Shown here piece by piece: positions 34,504-43,004 of a DNA stretch of 64,000 nucleotides. Origin of the DNA: DATFNI01 sp963712305 (GTDB taxonomy: Bacteria; Bacteroidota; Rhodothermia; Balneolales; DATFMH01); NCBI GenBank assembly GCA_963712305.1, contig CAVQHI010000001.1, positions 2,108,001-2,172,000 of the forward strand, read 5' to 3'. The position numbers were made by a program, and so were the translations under genes. The notes under the pieces were generated by a model, which saw only the letters and a list, made by a program, of their open reading frames with translations, did not search any database and had not been told where the DNA came from. How positions within the stretch are numbered: position 1 is the first letter of the stretch; every line of letters begins with the position of its first letter.

Positions 34504-35430
34504 TCACTTTTGTTCTGGTACAAATCCGGAGCTGTCTTTCGGGGCAGTTAGCTGAGGTTGAAGCATGGCCAGACGGTACAACAGTTTTCGGATTATTTGT
34601 GCTGAATGAGAAAGATCCTCAAGTCCTTTTCGACGCTCTTCGTAATCTGCAGCGTTAGCCCATACCCGGGTGGGAAGATAGACACTCATCTTTACCTCAG
34701 AAGAGCCAGACGATTTGATGCCGTGATATTGCAACTCAACACTCATAGAACTGTCCGAAAGGTCGTCGATGTAGGGTTTCCAACTGCGTGGAATACTGTC
34801 CGTATCTATAAGAAGAGTATCTCCTTTGGATCGGCTGTTTCTGAGTTCGAGGATTGTGGATATACGTTTCGCTTCCGGCATTGATCTGCCTGAACGGGCT
34901 GAAAAATAAATAGGCGTGTCAGCGGGTTGGCCTGCGGTTGCGTTGGCAATTTCCAGCAAGATGGACAAACGAACGGCGGAAGCTTTGACCGCATCAGAAT
35001 CGGTTTGCGATTCTTCCGTATCCATCCGATCGTAAATGGTCGTTAGCAAAACACCGCTATTGATGGTCCTCATGCCGGTAGTCTGTCCAACTACATTTCG
35101 TGCAAATGAATGTTTGTTATTGTCGGGTAAGGGATACTCAACAAAATAAGTCTGCCTGTTACCCCCGGGATTTAGTCCGTATTGAGAGAAGATATCCGCG
35201 AGCCAGTTAGCTACATGAGCCTCATCTGCAGAACCGGGTTTCACCCGAGTGAGTTTTTGCTGCATCACTTCATTCAGGCTTTGCATCATCCCTTTTGAGG
35301 TAATCAGCACTTTACCACGACTAGCACCAGTACGTGATTCCCGGTGGCAACTTCCGCAAAGTAATAGAACAAAGGGAAGAAGCAGCCGTGGTAGATAACC
35401 TGTCAAATAGACCCGCAACCAGCTCATCAT
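34504..35430 (-). CDS. lipoprotein with a degenerate M28-peptidase-like fold
   Basis: The product is 308 residues. A hydrophobic leader ends in LLLCGSC, a lipobox, so the protein is membrane-anchored. The rest follows the order of M28 aminopeptidases: GSADEAHVANWLADIFSQYG, then FARNVVGQTTG, then a strand (GVLLTTIYDRMD) where active enzymes have the first His/Asp zinc pair. ASAVRLSILLEIANA stands where they have the Asp-containing helix, and SARSGRSMP where the catalytic Glu lies. None of the zinc ligands is visible. I infer a catalytically dead relative, perhaps a binding protein. Family assignment is tentative. Confidence 0.5.
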   Translation of the reverse strand: MMSWLRVYLTGYLPRLLLPFVLLLCGSCHRESRTGASRGKVLITSKGMMQSLNEVMQQKLTRVKPGSADEAHVANWLADIFSQYGLNPGGNRQTYFVEYPLPDNNKHSFARNVVGQTTGMRTINSGVLLTTIYDRMDTEESQTDSDAVKASAVRLSILLEIANATAGQPADTPIYFSARSGRSMPEAKRISTILELRNSRSKGDTLLIDTDSIPRSWKPYIDDLSDSSMSVELQYHGIKSSGSSEVKMSVYLPTRVWANAADYEERRKGLEDLSHSAQIIRKLLYRLAMLQPQLTAPKDSSGFVPEQK

Positions 35431-35526
35431 TCTCTGTAATCGTTTGTTCAGCTTGTTATTTTACAACAACTGTATTCAGCTGTACTCTATATAACGGCAG
35501 AAAATGACTTTGTCAATCAAACAAGA

Positions 35527-36903
35527 TTAAACTGTTTGCGAAAATGATTTTTCGGGTTTCTTCTCTCCAAGATAAGCGTCAAATTTCATGGCAATATTAC
35601 GGATAAACAGTCTCCCTGTCTGGGAAACGGCCAAACGGTCGTCCTTCAGCTCCAGGAGTCCATCACTTTCCATGTCATCCAGCTGACTCAGACTATCGTC
35701 AAAATATCTTTTGAAATTAATATTCAGTTCAGCAGAAAGAGCGGCAAAATCGAGCTCCAGATTGCACATCAGTTCCATAATAACACGTCGGCGGATCTGA
35801 TCATCACGTGTAAGGATATAACCTCGTTCCAGGGGCCATTGATCATTGCTAACCTGATCATAGTATTTTTTCAGATCCTTTACATTTTGATAGTAGGCAT
35901 TGCCAACTTGCGAGATGGATGACATGCCAAACGCATAAATATCGGCACCGGCATGCGTGCTGTATCCCTGGAAATTCCGCTGCAGTTTCTTCTGCCGCTG
36001 TGCTTCGGCCAGTTCATCATCATATTTTGCAAAGTGATCCATCCCGATATAAACATAACCGGAACCCGTCAGTTTCTCCACGATCAGCTTCAGCATCCTG
36101 ATTTTTTCTTCCGGATCAGGCAGGGCACTTTCATCCAACAGCTTTTGAGCGGGACGCATCCAGGGAACATGGGCATAGTTGTAAACAGCTAAACGATCAG
36201 GACCGTATTCCAGGATCACATCCAGTGTCTTCTCGAAGGTCCCGGCCGTTTGATACGGGAGGCCGTAAATCAAATCCATGTTTACCGAGTGGAATCCTGC
36301 AGCGCTCAACCACTCAAGGGCCTGAACATTATGCTCATGGGTTTGAAACCGGTGAACTGCCTGCTGTACTTCTGGGTTTATATCCTGAACTCCCATCGAA
36401 GCCCTGTTAAATCCTACTTCACGGAGCGCCTTGACATGATCCTCAGTCAGACGTCTTGGATCGATCTCAACACTAACTTCGGCCTTATCATCAAACGGGA
36501 ACAGATAGCGGATTTCAGATCCGAGCTCACGGATTTCATCGGGCGTCAGGAATGTAGGTGTTCCTCCACCCCAATGCATCTGTACAACCTCACGTACTGG
36601 ATGGATATTCAACCGCATCTTTCTCATCTCCTGCATCAGGAAGTCGATGTATCGGGTACTCTTTGACTGATCGTGCGTGATAACCTGGGTACATCCGCAA
36701 AACCAACAGAGGGAATAACAGAAAGGCAGGTGAAAATATAGTGATATTGGTCGTTCGGGCCGGTTGTGAACACGCATCTCATGTAACAGATCGACGCGAT
36801 CAACACAATCGGAAAATTTGAGAGCCGTAGGGTATGAAGTGTATCGCGGTCCCGCAGTTGCGTATTTTTCTGCAAGATTCGTATCGAAATATAGAACAGA
36901 CAT
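35527..36903 (-). CDS. hemN: oxygen-independent coproporphyrinogen III oxidase
   Basis: This radical-SAM enzyme of heme synthesis makes protoporphyrinogen without oxygen. The 458 residues contain YFHLPFCYSLCWFCGCTQ (about 56-73), the CxxxCxxC cluster site with the extra Cys of true HemN. WGGGTPTFL, IDPRRLTEDHV, GVQDINPEVQQAVHR and DLIYGLPYQT are the SAM and substrate motifs. ALLERNF-like text is absent, but QRNFQGYSTHAGADIYAFG is present as in HemN. It is next to the cbb3 cluster, fitting heme supply under low oxygen. Confidence 0.95.
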   Translation of the reverse strand: MSVLYFDTNLAEKYATAGPRYTSYPTALKFSDCVDRVDLLHEMRVHNRPERPISLYFHLPFCYSLCWFCGCTQVITHDQSKSTRYIDFLMQEMRKMRLNIHPVREVVQMHWGGGTPTFLTPDEIRELGSEIRYLFPFDDKAEVSVEIDPRRLTEDHVKALREVGFNRASMGVQDINPEVQQAVHRFQTHEHNVQALEWLSAAGFHSVNMDLIYGLPYQTAGTFEKTLDVILEYGPDRLAVYNYAHVPWMRPAQKLLDESALPDPEEKIRMLKLIVEKLTGSGYVYIGMDHFAKYDDELAEAQRQKKLQRNFQGYSTHAGADIYAFGMSSISQVGNAYYQNVKDLKKYYDQVSNDQWPLERGYILTRDDQIRRRVIMELMCNLELDFAALSAELNINFKRYFDDSLSQLDDMESDGLLELKDDRLAVSQTGRLFIRNIAMKFDAYLGEKKPEKSFSQTV

Positions 36904-36916
36904 AATAGTATCGTTT

Positions 36917-37609
36917 CTAAGGATGATACATCATTGAATGATGAGATAAATCAGGACTAATAAATGGTATGCCCAGTGACATACCGCGTAAAATAAACAA
37001 TACTCCCAAAACCATTGCTGCTATTGGAATTATACGATTCAGCTTCTTACGCGTATCGTGTTTTATAACACCCGGAAGCAAGGAAGTGGCCAACATTAAC
37101 GGAAAGGTGCCAAGACCAAATAACGCCATATAAATAAACCCACCTTGAATCGAACCCGTAATCAATGATCCCGCCAGACCTGCATAAACAAGACCGCATG
37201 GGAGGAAACCGTTCAAAAGGCCAATCAAAAACATAGAACTCAAACCGGGCATTCGAAACAATCTTCCCGTTATTTTTTGCCAATACGCCCAAATCCGGTT
37301 GAGACCCGGAAGCCGCAGAAGTTGTCCACCTGACTTCGATGGTATAACGGCAAACAACAGAATCATTGCTCCCGTTGCAATTGATAAGATCTGTTGGTAA
37401 CCGGCAAGTTTGATTTGATGACCGGCTATCCCGATCAGGGCACCTAAAAAAGCATACGTAACAACACGGCCCAGATTATATAAAATCCGACCGGTTATCA
37501 TGCGAACGCGGACCTGACCGCTTCCCGGCAATGCCAGGGCAATAGGACCGCACATGCCAACGCAGTGCGCGCTTCCAATCAGCCCTATAAGAAATGCCGT
37601 TTCGTACAT
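36917..37609 (-). CDS. TauE/SafE-type membrane protein of the cbb3 cluster
   Basis: The product is 230 residues from ATG 37609, preceded by AGAGGAA. A longer frame to 37660 reads through a REP hairpin and is rejected. SAHCVGMCGPIALAL (about 12-26) is the Cys/His signature of the family (also called CcoH2 or DsbD-like) that accompanies cbb3 oxidases and probably moves copper or a reductant. Six hydrophobic segments follow. FLPCGLVYAGL repeats a Cys in a later helix. Confidence 0.8.
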   Translation of the reverse strand: MYETAFLIGLIGSAHCVGMCGPIALALPGSGQVRVRMITGRILYNLGRVVTYAFLGALIGIAGHQIKLAGYQQILSIATGAMILLFAVIPSKSGGQLLRLPGLNRIWAYWQKITGRLFRMPGLSSMFLIGLLNGFLPCGLVYAGLAGSLITGSIQGGFIYMALFGLGTFPLMLATSLLPGVIKHDTRKKLNRIIPIAAMVLGVLFILRGMSLGIPFISPDLSHHSMMYHP

Positions 37610-37623
37610 TTTCCTCTGAATGC

Positions 37624-37653
37624 ACCCTGTCAGGGTCAAGACCCTGACAGGGT
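37624..37653. repeat. REP hairpin, class 1, inside the cbb3 operon
   Basis: A 14-bp perfect stem with a 2-base loop: ACCCTGTCAGGGTC (37624-37637) with GACCCTGACAGGGT (37640-37653). It is the same sequence as the REPs around the RAYT gene. It lies between fixH and the SafE-type gene. Confidence 0.9.
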
Positions 37654-37667
37654 AGCGCATTTTTAAA

Positions 37668-38120
37668 TTATTTGCGATTAAGCACTAACGAAGATTCCTG
37701 GTAGTAGGCTTTGTTACCTTCTTTCCAGTTCACCTTGATCTTCCAATAACCGGCTTCCAGGTTCTGGAGGCCAATAACCTGACGTCCGGAACTATCGGGC
37801 CGGATGGCAATCTGGCGATCCAGGGCAGCGTCCGATGGACGATACAATGTGATGGTGCCGTCAACCATCTTTGCCGGATAAGACATATGTAACTGGCTGC
37901 CTGCATTCATGACTTTCCATGTCACCGGATGATCAATATTCAGTGCGTTCTGGGATGCATCAATGTGATCCTGGTAAACCAGCGACTGTTCGTAATAATC
38001 ATTTGTGACCAGGTCCTCATCGACACCAAGTGTTATGAACACCCAGGTCAGTGTTGCCACTATGAAAAACACGTAAAACGTGAAAATGCCCCAGCCCCAG
38101 TTCCAGTGGAATTTTTTCAT
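37668..38120 (-). CDS. fixH: FixH-like cbb3 assembly protein
   Basis: The product is 150 residues: one N-terminal membrane helix (about 8-30), NDYYEQSLVYQDHIDASQNAL in the family manner, then a periplasmic immunoglobulin-like domain. The Cu-chaperone or assembly role of FixH is known for cbb3 oxidase. Its ATG overlaps the ccoG stop by four bases (ATGA). Confidence 0.85.
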   Translation of the reverse strand: MKKFHWNWGWGIFTFYVFFIVATLTWVFITLGVDEDLVTNDYYEQSLVYQDHIDASQNALNIDHPVTWKVMNAGSQLHMSYPAKMVDGTITLYRPSDAALDRQIAIRPDSSGRQVIGLQNLEAGYWKIKVNWKEGNKAYYQESSLVLNRK

Positions 38121-39676
38121 TGTTGTGCGTTATTTGAGTTTTTTCCATTGAGTTTATCCGGCCCTATGAATGATGATGTTACCGTATCCAGCAACTTGCC
38201 TTCAGAGTATACACCAAATTCGACTTCGGTTCTCCCGGGTTGCATATCCCTGGTTGGAAGGGCAAGAAAGAAACGTCCCTGCTGGATGCTTTGCGGTCCA
38301 ACCGACTGTGCCAGACCAATCAGCGTAAGCGAACCGTCGGCAGGCTTCAGAATTTTAATTTCGACGTTACGGGTGTCAAATGTCTTGTTGATGAACTTAT
38401 AGCTGTAAATGTTCGTATATCGCCCATCCTGCATTTGCTGGTACATGGTTCCCGGATCGCGCAGGATAATCGTCTGGGTGTCAGAACGGCTAAAAAACAA
38501 TCCGATCAGAAGAGCCAGCAGTATCAATAAGACAGCACTGTACCCCATTACCCGAGGTGTAAGTTTAAACTTATGCTTGCTTTCTTTTACATCATTATAG
38601 GATGCATACCGGATCAGCCCGCGAGGCTTATCAATCTTGTCCATTACTTCGTCACAGGCATCGATACATGCGGTGCATTGAATGCACTCCATTTGTATTC
38701 CATTACGGATGTCTATACCGGCCGGGCAGATCCTTACGCACTGTCCGCAATCAATGCAGTCCCCCAAATCTTTGACATCCGGGAAATCTACGGATGCGCC
38801 TGAAGCCAGTCCAACGACATCCACATGTTCCTTTGAAACGGCCGCCTGCCCGGACTCCGTTAAATGAGATTTTTGAAACGCCTGGGCCTGTCTTTGCTTC
38901 TTGACCTTTTTAGGATTGCCGCGCGGTTCACCCCGCATAAAATCGTAGGTAACAGCTATTGAGTCTTCATCGACCAAAACCGACTGATATCGGCCATACG
39001 GACACACAAACTGGCAAACCTGTTCACGGAAACGGGAAAACACGCCATAAAACACCAGACTAAACAAACTGATGATCATCAGTCCCGTCATATGCTCACT
39101 GGGCGGATCGGTCACGATCTTCCCTAGCGCATCAACTCCAATGATATACGCCAGAAACATATTGGCGATCAAAAATGAAATCACGTAGAAGATGACGTGC
39201 TTGCTCACCTTCTTAACGATTTTTTCGCGATCCCACGGAGCATTGTTGAGCCGTTTTTGGGCCGACCAATCGCCTTCAATCCAGTATTCTATCTTCCGGA
39301 ACACCATCTCCATGAAGATCGTCTGTGGACAGGTCCATCCGCACCATACCCTTCCAAAAATGGAAGTAAACAACACAATGAACAACACCAGTGTCAGGGC
39401 GGCCAGCACGATCAAATAAAAATCTGACGGCCAAAACACGAAGCCGAAAATCACAAACTTCCGCTCAAGCACATTGAGCTGAAGGAGCGGATGTCCGTGA
39501 ATGGTTATAAAAGGACCCGCAAAAAAAACAACCAGCAAAATTGCTGCAACGATTTCACGGGCTTTGTAAAATCGGCCGAATGGTTTTTTAGCAAAAATCC
39601 AGTTCCGCTTTCCCTCTTGGGTCAGGGAACCGACATGATCGCGAAAAGAGTCGTTTGAATTGGTGTTTGTGGACAT
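38117..39676 (-). CDS. ccoG: CcoG, cbb3 oxidase accessory polyferredoxin
   Basis: The product is 519 residues. VWCGWTCPQTIFMEMVFRKIE (quoted as landmark), QVCQFVCPYGRYQS, then two 4Fe-4S motifs CIDCGQCVRICPAG and CIQCTACIDACDEVMDK, and a C-terminal immunoglobulin-like domain (about 405-515) give the family layout. CcoG reduces copper for delivery to the oxidase. About 50 extra residues (near 260-310, rich in Lys, Gln and Ala) sit before the ferredoxin part, which I do not recall from typical CcoG. Confidence 0.93.
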   Translation of the reverse strand: MSTNTNSNDSFRDHVGSLTQEGKRNWIFAKKPFGRFYKAREIVAAILLVVFFAGPFITIHGHPLLQLNVLERKFVIFGFVFWPSDFYLIVLAALTLVLFIVLFTSIFGRVWCGWTCPQTIFMEMVFRKIEYWIEGDWSAQKRLNNAPWDREKIVKKVSKHVIFYVISFLIANMFLAYIIGVDALGKIVTDPPSEHMTGLMIISLFSLVFYGVFSRFREQVCQFVCPYGRYQSVLVDEDSIAVTYDFMRGEPRGNPKKVKKQRQAQAFQKSHLTESGQAAVSKEHVDVVGLASGASVDFPDVKDLGDCIDCGQCVRICPAGIDIRNGIQMECIQCTACIDACDEVMDKIDKPRGLIRYASYNDVKESKHKFKLTPRVMGYSAVLLILLALLIGLFFSRSDTQTIILRDPGTMYQQMQDGRYTNIYSYKFINKTFDTRNVEIKILKPADGSLTLIGLAQSVGPQSIQQGRFFLALPTRDMQPGRTEVEFGVYSEGKLLDTVTSSFIGPDKLNGKNSNNAQQ

Positions 39677-39687
39677 GATAGAGTATT

Positions 39688-39702
39688 CACCCTGTCAGGG
39701 TG
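39688..39702. repeat. half REP, class 1
   Basis: CACCCTGTCAGGGTG, a single palindromic arm of the class 1 REP, lies between ccoG and ccoP. Together with 37624-37653 it puts two REP sites inside one operon. Confidence 0.75.
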
Positions 39703-39708
39703 TTTCGT

Positions 39709-40407
39709 TTAATTTGAATGTTCGGATTCCTCTGATTCAAACTCATTATCTGCTTTAACATCTTGCTTCTTGGCACGGGTCATATCAGCCGGTTTGGCAT
39801 TAGGTGGATTGGTCCCTTGAATTGAGATGATATAGCTTGCCACTTCCTGGAGCTGTTTCTCATTGAGGGTTTGTCCACCACCAAACGGTGGCATCCCTTT
39901 ATCAGGAAAACCTGTCGTGATGTTCTTCATAATCTGACTGATTTTGTCACCATGAATCCAGTACTCGTCTGTCAGGTTTGGTCCGACCATCCCCTGACCC
40001 TGAGCCCCGTGGCAGGCAAAACAGACGGAGTGGAAAAGCTTGTCGCCTGCCTGAAGGCTGACGGCGTCGGTCAGGACTTCATAATGCTCTTTGCTCAGAT
40101 TAGCATTACTGTTATCAGTCGTCTTTGTTTGTACATCTTTGTAATGAGTCTCGGCATAAGCCATTTCCTGCTTATATTCTTGTTTTGCATTCGGGCCCCA
40201 TCCAAGAACATGATAATACAACAGGTAAGCTACTGCAAAAACAATGCAGAAGTAAAATCCATAGAGCCACCAGCGCGGCAACGGATTGTTTAACTCCTGG
40301 ATCCCGTCGTAAGCGTGACCCATCATGAGCTTATCTTTCTCATCCTCAAAAATGATGTTCTTTTTTTTGGGATTTTCTTTCGAAGATTTATTCTTATCCT
40401 CAGCCAT
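39709..40407 (-). CDS. ccoP: cbb3 oxidase subunit CcoP, single heme-binding site
   Basis: The product is 232 residues from ATG 40407, preceded by GGGAGG. A longer frame to 40527 covers ccoQ and is rejected. One membrane helix (about 53-75, after LPRWWLYGFYF) is followed by one cytochrome c domain with SVCFACHGAQGQG (the only CxxCH) and GMPPFGGG carrying the axial Met. Proteobacterial CcoP has two hemes; a single one is common in this phylum. It overlaps the end of ccoQ by eight bases. Confidence 0.93.
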   Translation of the reverse strand: MAEDKNKSSKENPKKKNIIFEDEKDKLMMGHAYDGIQELNNPLPRWWLYGFYFCIVFAVAYLLYYHVLGWGPNAKQEYKQEMAYAETHYKDVQTKTTDNSNANLSKEHYEVLTDAVSLQAGDKLFHSVCFACHGAQGQGMVGPNLTDEYWIHGDKISQIMKNITTGFPDKGMPPFGGGQTLNEKQLQEVASYIISIQGTNPPNAKPADMTRAKKQDVKADNEFESEESEHSN

Positions 40408-40606
40408 GGATAGAGTCCTCCCTTTCTTGATTTTCATTATTAATTTCGGAATCGTTAAACGGTAATTGTGCCATGTGATGCAACCAGCCTTTATCTGAAC
40501 GAAGAACCAAATACAACAGAACCACAAAGAAAAGGAAGAAGATCACCAGGGAAATGACCGGATATTTACCTATTCCCTCGATTGATTGTAATACTTCTTT
40601 ATACAT
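40400..40606 (-). CDS. ccoQ: CcoQ-like small cbb3 subunit
   Basis: The product is 68 residues with one transmembrane helix (VISLVIFFLFFVVLLYLVL) and a charged tail. Its place between ccoNO and ccoP, and overlap with ccoP, identify it as CcoQ, which stabilises the oxidase. It has no other sequence signature. Confidence 0.8.
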   Translation of the reverse strand: MYKEVLQSIEGIGKYPVISLVIFFLFFVVLLYLVLRSDKGWLHHMAQLPFNDSEINNENQEREDSIHG

Positions 40607-40619
40607 AGATGCCTCCTTA

Positions 40620-42794
40620 CTATTTCATTCCAGCTGTTGTGGATGAACCGGAAGCATCGTTTCCGGTTGATGCTGTCTTGTTTTCACTGGCTTTGATATC
40701 AATCCCGAGACGCTGCAAATACGCGATAACGGCGATTATCTCCTTATCCTTGTCTGCATCAAAACCATTGTTCTTCAGATCCTGTGCGATCGTCTCAGCC
40801 TGATTTTCGAGATCAGCATTGGCCTGTTTTGCATATCCGTCCGGATAAGGCACACCCAGCTCCTGCATCGCATGGATTTTCGCCGCTGTATTTGACGTAT
40901 CCAGATCCTGGGTATACAGCCAGGTAAACGCCGGCATGATTGAGCCTGGAGAAGTTGAGGTCGGATCTTTCATGTGCATGAAGTGCCACGAATCAGGATA
41001 TTTTCCACCTTCACGCTGAAGATCGGGCCCGGTTCTCTTTGAACCCCAAAGGAATGGGTGATCATAAACAAACTCACCCGGCTTGGAGTATTCACCATAC
41101 CGTTCTGTCTCCGACCGGAACGGACGGATCATCTGGGAGTGGCAGTTGTTGCAGCCTTCACGGATATAAATATCACGCCCCTGCAGTTCCAGTGGTGTAT
41201 ACGGTTTCACGCTGGCAATCGTTGGAATATTTGATTTGATCAATGCTGTCGGCAGGAACTCGACAAGACCACCAATCAAAATGGCGATAAGTGTCAGTGC
41301 GCTGAATATGACTGGCTTGCTTTCGAGCCAGCGGTGAAACGGAGTGCTTCCACGTGCTTCGGATTTCTTTTCCAGCGGATAAGCCGAATCTTCAACCTCG
41401 GCAACGAACGATCCTTGCCCGGCTGTCTTGTACAGGTTGATGACCATAAGTATAGCACCAACGATAAACAATGTTCCACCCAATGCACGAAGCATGTACA
41501 TCGGAATAATCTGACGTACGGTTTCAAGGAAGTTGGGATAACGGAGGAAACCCTGTGGTGTGAATTCCTTCCACATCAATCCTTCGGTGATGCCGGCAAA
41601 ATACATCGGGATCACATAGAAAAGAGCTCCGAGCGTAGCAAACCAGAAGTGATAGTTGGCCAGCTTCTTCGACCACAGCTCCGTATCATAGATTTTAGGA
41701 ATGATGAAGTAGAGTATGGCAAATGAGAGGCCGCCGTTCCAGAGTAACGCGCCGGTGTGTACGTGGCCGATCACGTAGTCAGTGTAGTGCGTGAGCGCAT
41801 TCACGTTTTTGAGAGACATCATTGGTCCTTCGAACGTAGCCATACCATAAGCGGTGACCCCAACAACAAGGAACTTCAGAACCGGGTTCTCACGAACCGT
41901 ATCCCATGCACCGCGCAAAGTCAGCAGGCCGTTGAGCATACCGCCCCACGATGGTGCAATCAGCATGATGGAGAAGACGGTACCCAGCGATTGTGCCCAC
42001 CACGGAAGTGCAGTGTAGAGCAGGTGGTGTGGACCGGCCCAGATGTAGATGAAGATCAATGCCCAGAAGTGGATGATCGACAACTTATAGGAGTAGATCG
42101 GGCGGTTGGAAGCCTTCGGAATGAAATAATACATGATACCCAGAAACGGGGTCGTCAGGAAGAATGCCACGGCATTATGACCATACCACCACTGAACTAG
42201 GGCATCCTGGACACCTGCATAGAGAGGATAGCTCTTGAAGAGTGTAACCGGGATTTCAAACGAGTTGACGACGTGTAAAACGGCAACCGTGATGAACGTG
42301 GCCAGGTAGAACCAAATCGCAACGTACAGGTGTTTTTCCCTTCGTTTTAAGATCGTCGCTATCATGTTCCAGCCGAAAATAATCCAGACGATGGCAATGG
42401 CAATGTCAATCGGCCATTCCAGTTCTGCATATTCCTTACTGGTGGTCAATCCAAGCGGAAGGGTGATCACAGCGCCGACAATGATGAGCTGCCATCCCCA
42501 AAAGTTAATGTTGCTCAGCAACTTGCTCCACATCGGAGCTTTCAGCAGACGCGGCAATGAATAATATACTCCCAAAAATATGGCATTACCTGCGAACGCG
42601 AATATCACCGCGTTTGTGTGAAGAGGACGAAGCCGTCCAAATGTAAGTTCAGGGACATATCCCAGGAATTTCGGGGCAAACAATTTGATCGCGATTGTCA
42701 GACCGACCAAAAACCCGATTATCCCCCACGCAACCGTGGCTACGGCAAACTTACGTACGATGCGGTTATCGTATTTGAAGGTTTCCAGAGCCAT
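40620..42794 (-). CDS. ccoNO: fused cbb3 oxidase subunits CcoN-CcoO
   Basis: The product is 724 residues. The first 480 or so are CcoN, the heme-copper catalytic subunit of about 12 helices. RPLHTNAVIFAFAGN carries a heme-b His, WWYGHNAVAFFLT the Cu-B region with its Tyr, HHLLY the Cu-B His pair, and YVIGHVHTGALLWNGG the heme ligands near the end. A linker with one helix (about 510-530) leads to CcoO, a membrane-anchored cytochrome c with EGCNNCHSQM and IMPAFTWLY. The fusion is usual in Bacteroidota-type genomes. It reduces oxygen at low concentration and pumps protons. Confidence 0.96.
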   Translation of the reverse strand: MALETFKYDNRIVRKFAVATVAWGIIGFLVGLTIAIKLFAPKFLGYVPELTFGRLRPLHTNAVIFAFAGNAIFLGVYYSLPRLLKAPMWSKLLSNINFWGWQLIIVGAVITLPLGLTTSKEYAELEWPIDIAIAIVWIIFGWNMIATILKRREKHLYVAIWFYLATFITVAVLHVVNSFEIPVTLFKSYPLYAGVQDALVQWWYGHNAVAFFLTTPFLGIMYYFIPKASNRPIYSYKLSIIHFWALIFIYIWAGPHHLLYTALPWWAQSLGTVFSIMLIAPSWGGMLNGLLTLRGAWDTVRENPVLKFLVVGVTAYGMATFEGPMMSLKNVNALTHYTDYVIGHVHTGALLWNGGLSFAILYFIIPKIYDTELWSKKLANYHFWFATLGALFYVIPMYFAGITEGLMWKEFTPQGFLRYPNFLETVRQIIPMYMLRALGGTLFIVGAILMVINLYKTAGQGSFVAEVEDSAYPLEKKSEARGSTPFHRWLESKPVIFSALTLIAILIGGLVEFLPTALIKSNIPTIASVKPYTPLELQGRDIYIREGCNNCHSQMIRPFRSETERYGEYSKPGEFVYDHPFLWGSKRTGPDLQREGGKYPDSWHFMHMKDPTSTSPGSIMPAFTWLYTQDLDTSNTAAKIHAMQELGVPYPDGYAKQANADLENQAETIAQDLKNNGFDADKDKEIIAVIAYLQRLGIDIKASENKTASTGNDASGSSTTAGMK

Positions 42795-42797
42795 TTA

Positions 42798-43004
42798 CTA
42801 CTCCTTATTGTTTTTGTTTGTGTGCTTTAATGGTTTTTCTTTTTTGTCATCTCCGCCACGGCGGATCTCTTCGGGAAACAGTACTCGAACAGATGGTGTG
42901 TACTGATCTTCATATTGGCCGCTTCGAACCGACCAGATGAAGAAGCCCAGAAAGATCAGCGCCACCAACAGGCTGAAACCGATGAGAACAAATATTACCT
43001 CCAT
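42798..43004 (-). CDS. ccoS: CcoS cbb3 assembly protein
   Basis: The product is 68 residues from ATG 43004, preceded by AGAGGG and overlapping the ccoI end by ten bases; a start at 43034 lies deeper in ccoI. One helix (about 3-22, VIFVLIGFSLLVALIFLGFF) and SVRSGQYEDQYTPSVRVLF match CcoS, needed to place heme and copper in CcoN. Confidence 0.9.
   Translation of the reverse strand: MEVIFVLIGFSLLVALIFLGFFIWSVRSGQYEDQYTPSVRVLFPEEIRRGGDDKKEKPLKHTNKNNKE

Noticed and set aside
37610..37660. Seventeen-residue extension of the SafE-type protein
   Set aside because: It is the translation of a REP hairpin; ATG 37609 has AGAGGAA upstream and begins the family sequence.
40408..40527. Forty-residue N-terminal extension of CcoP
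   Set aside because: It would overlap most of ccoQ; ATG 40407 has GGGAGG before it and matches family length.
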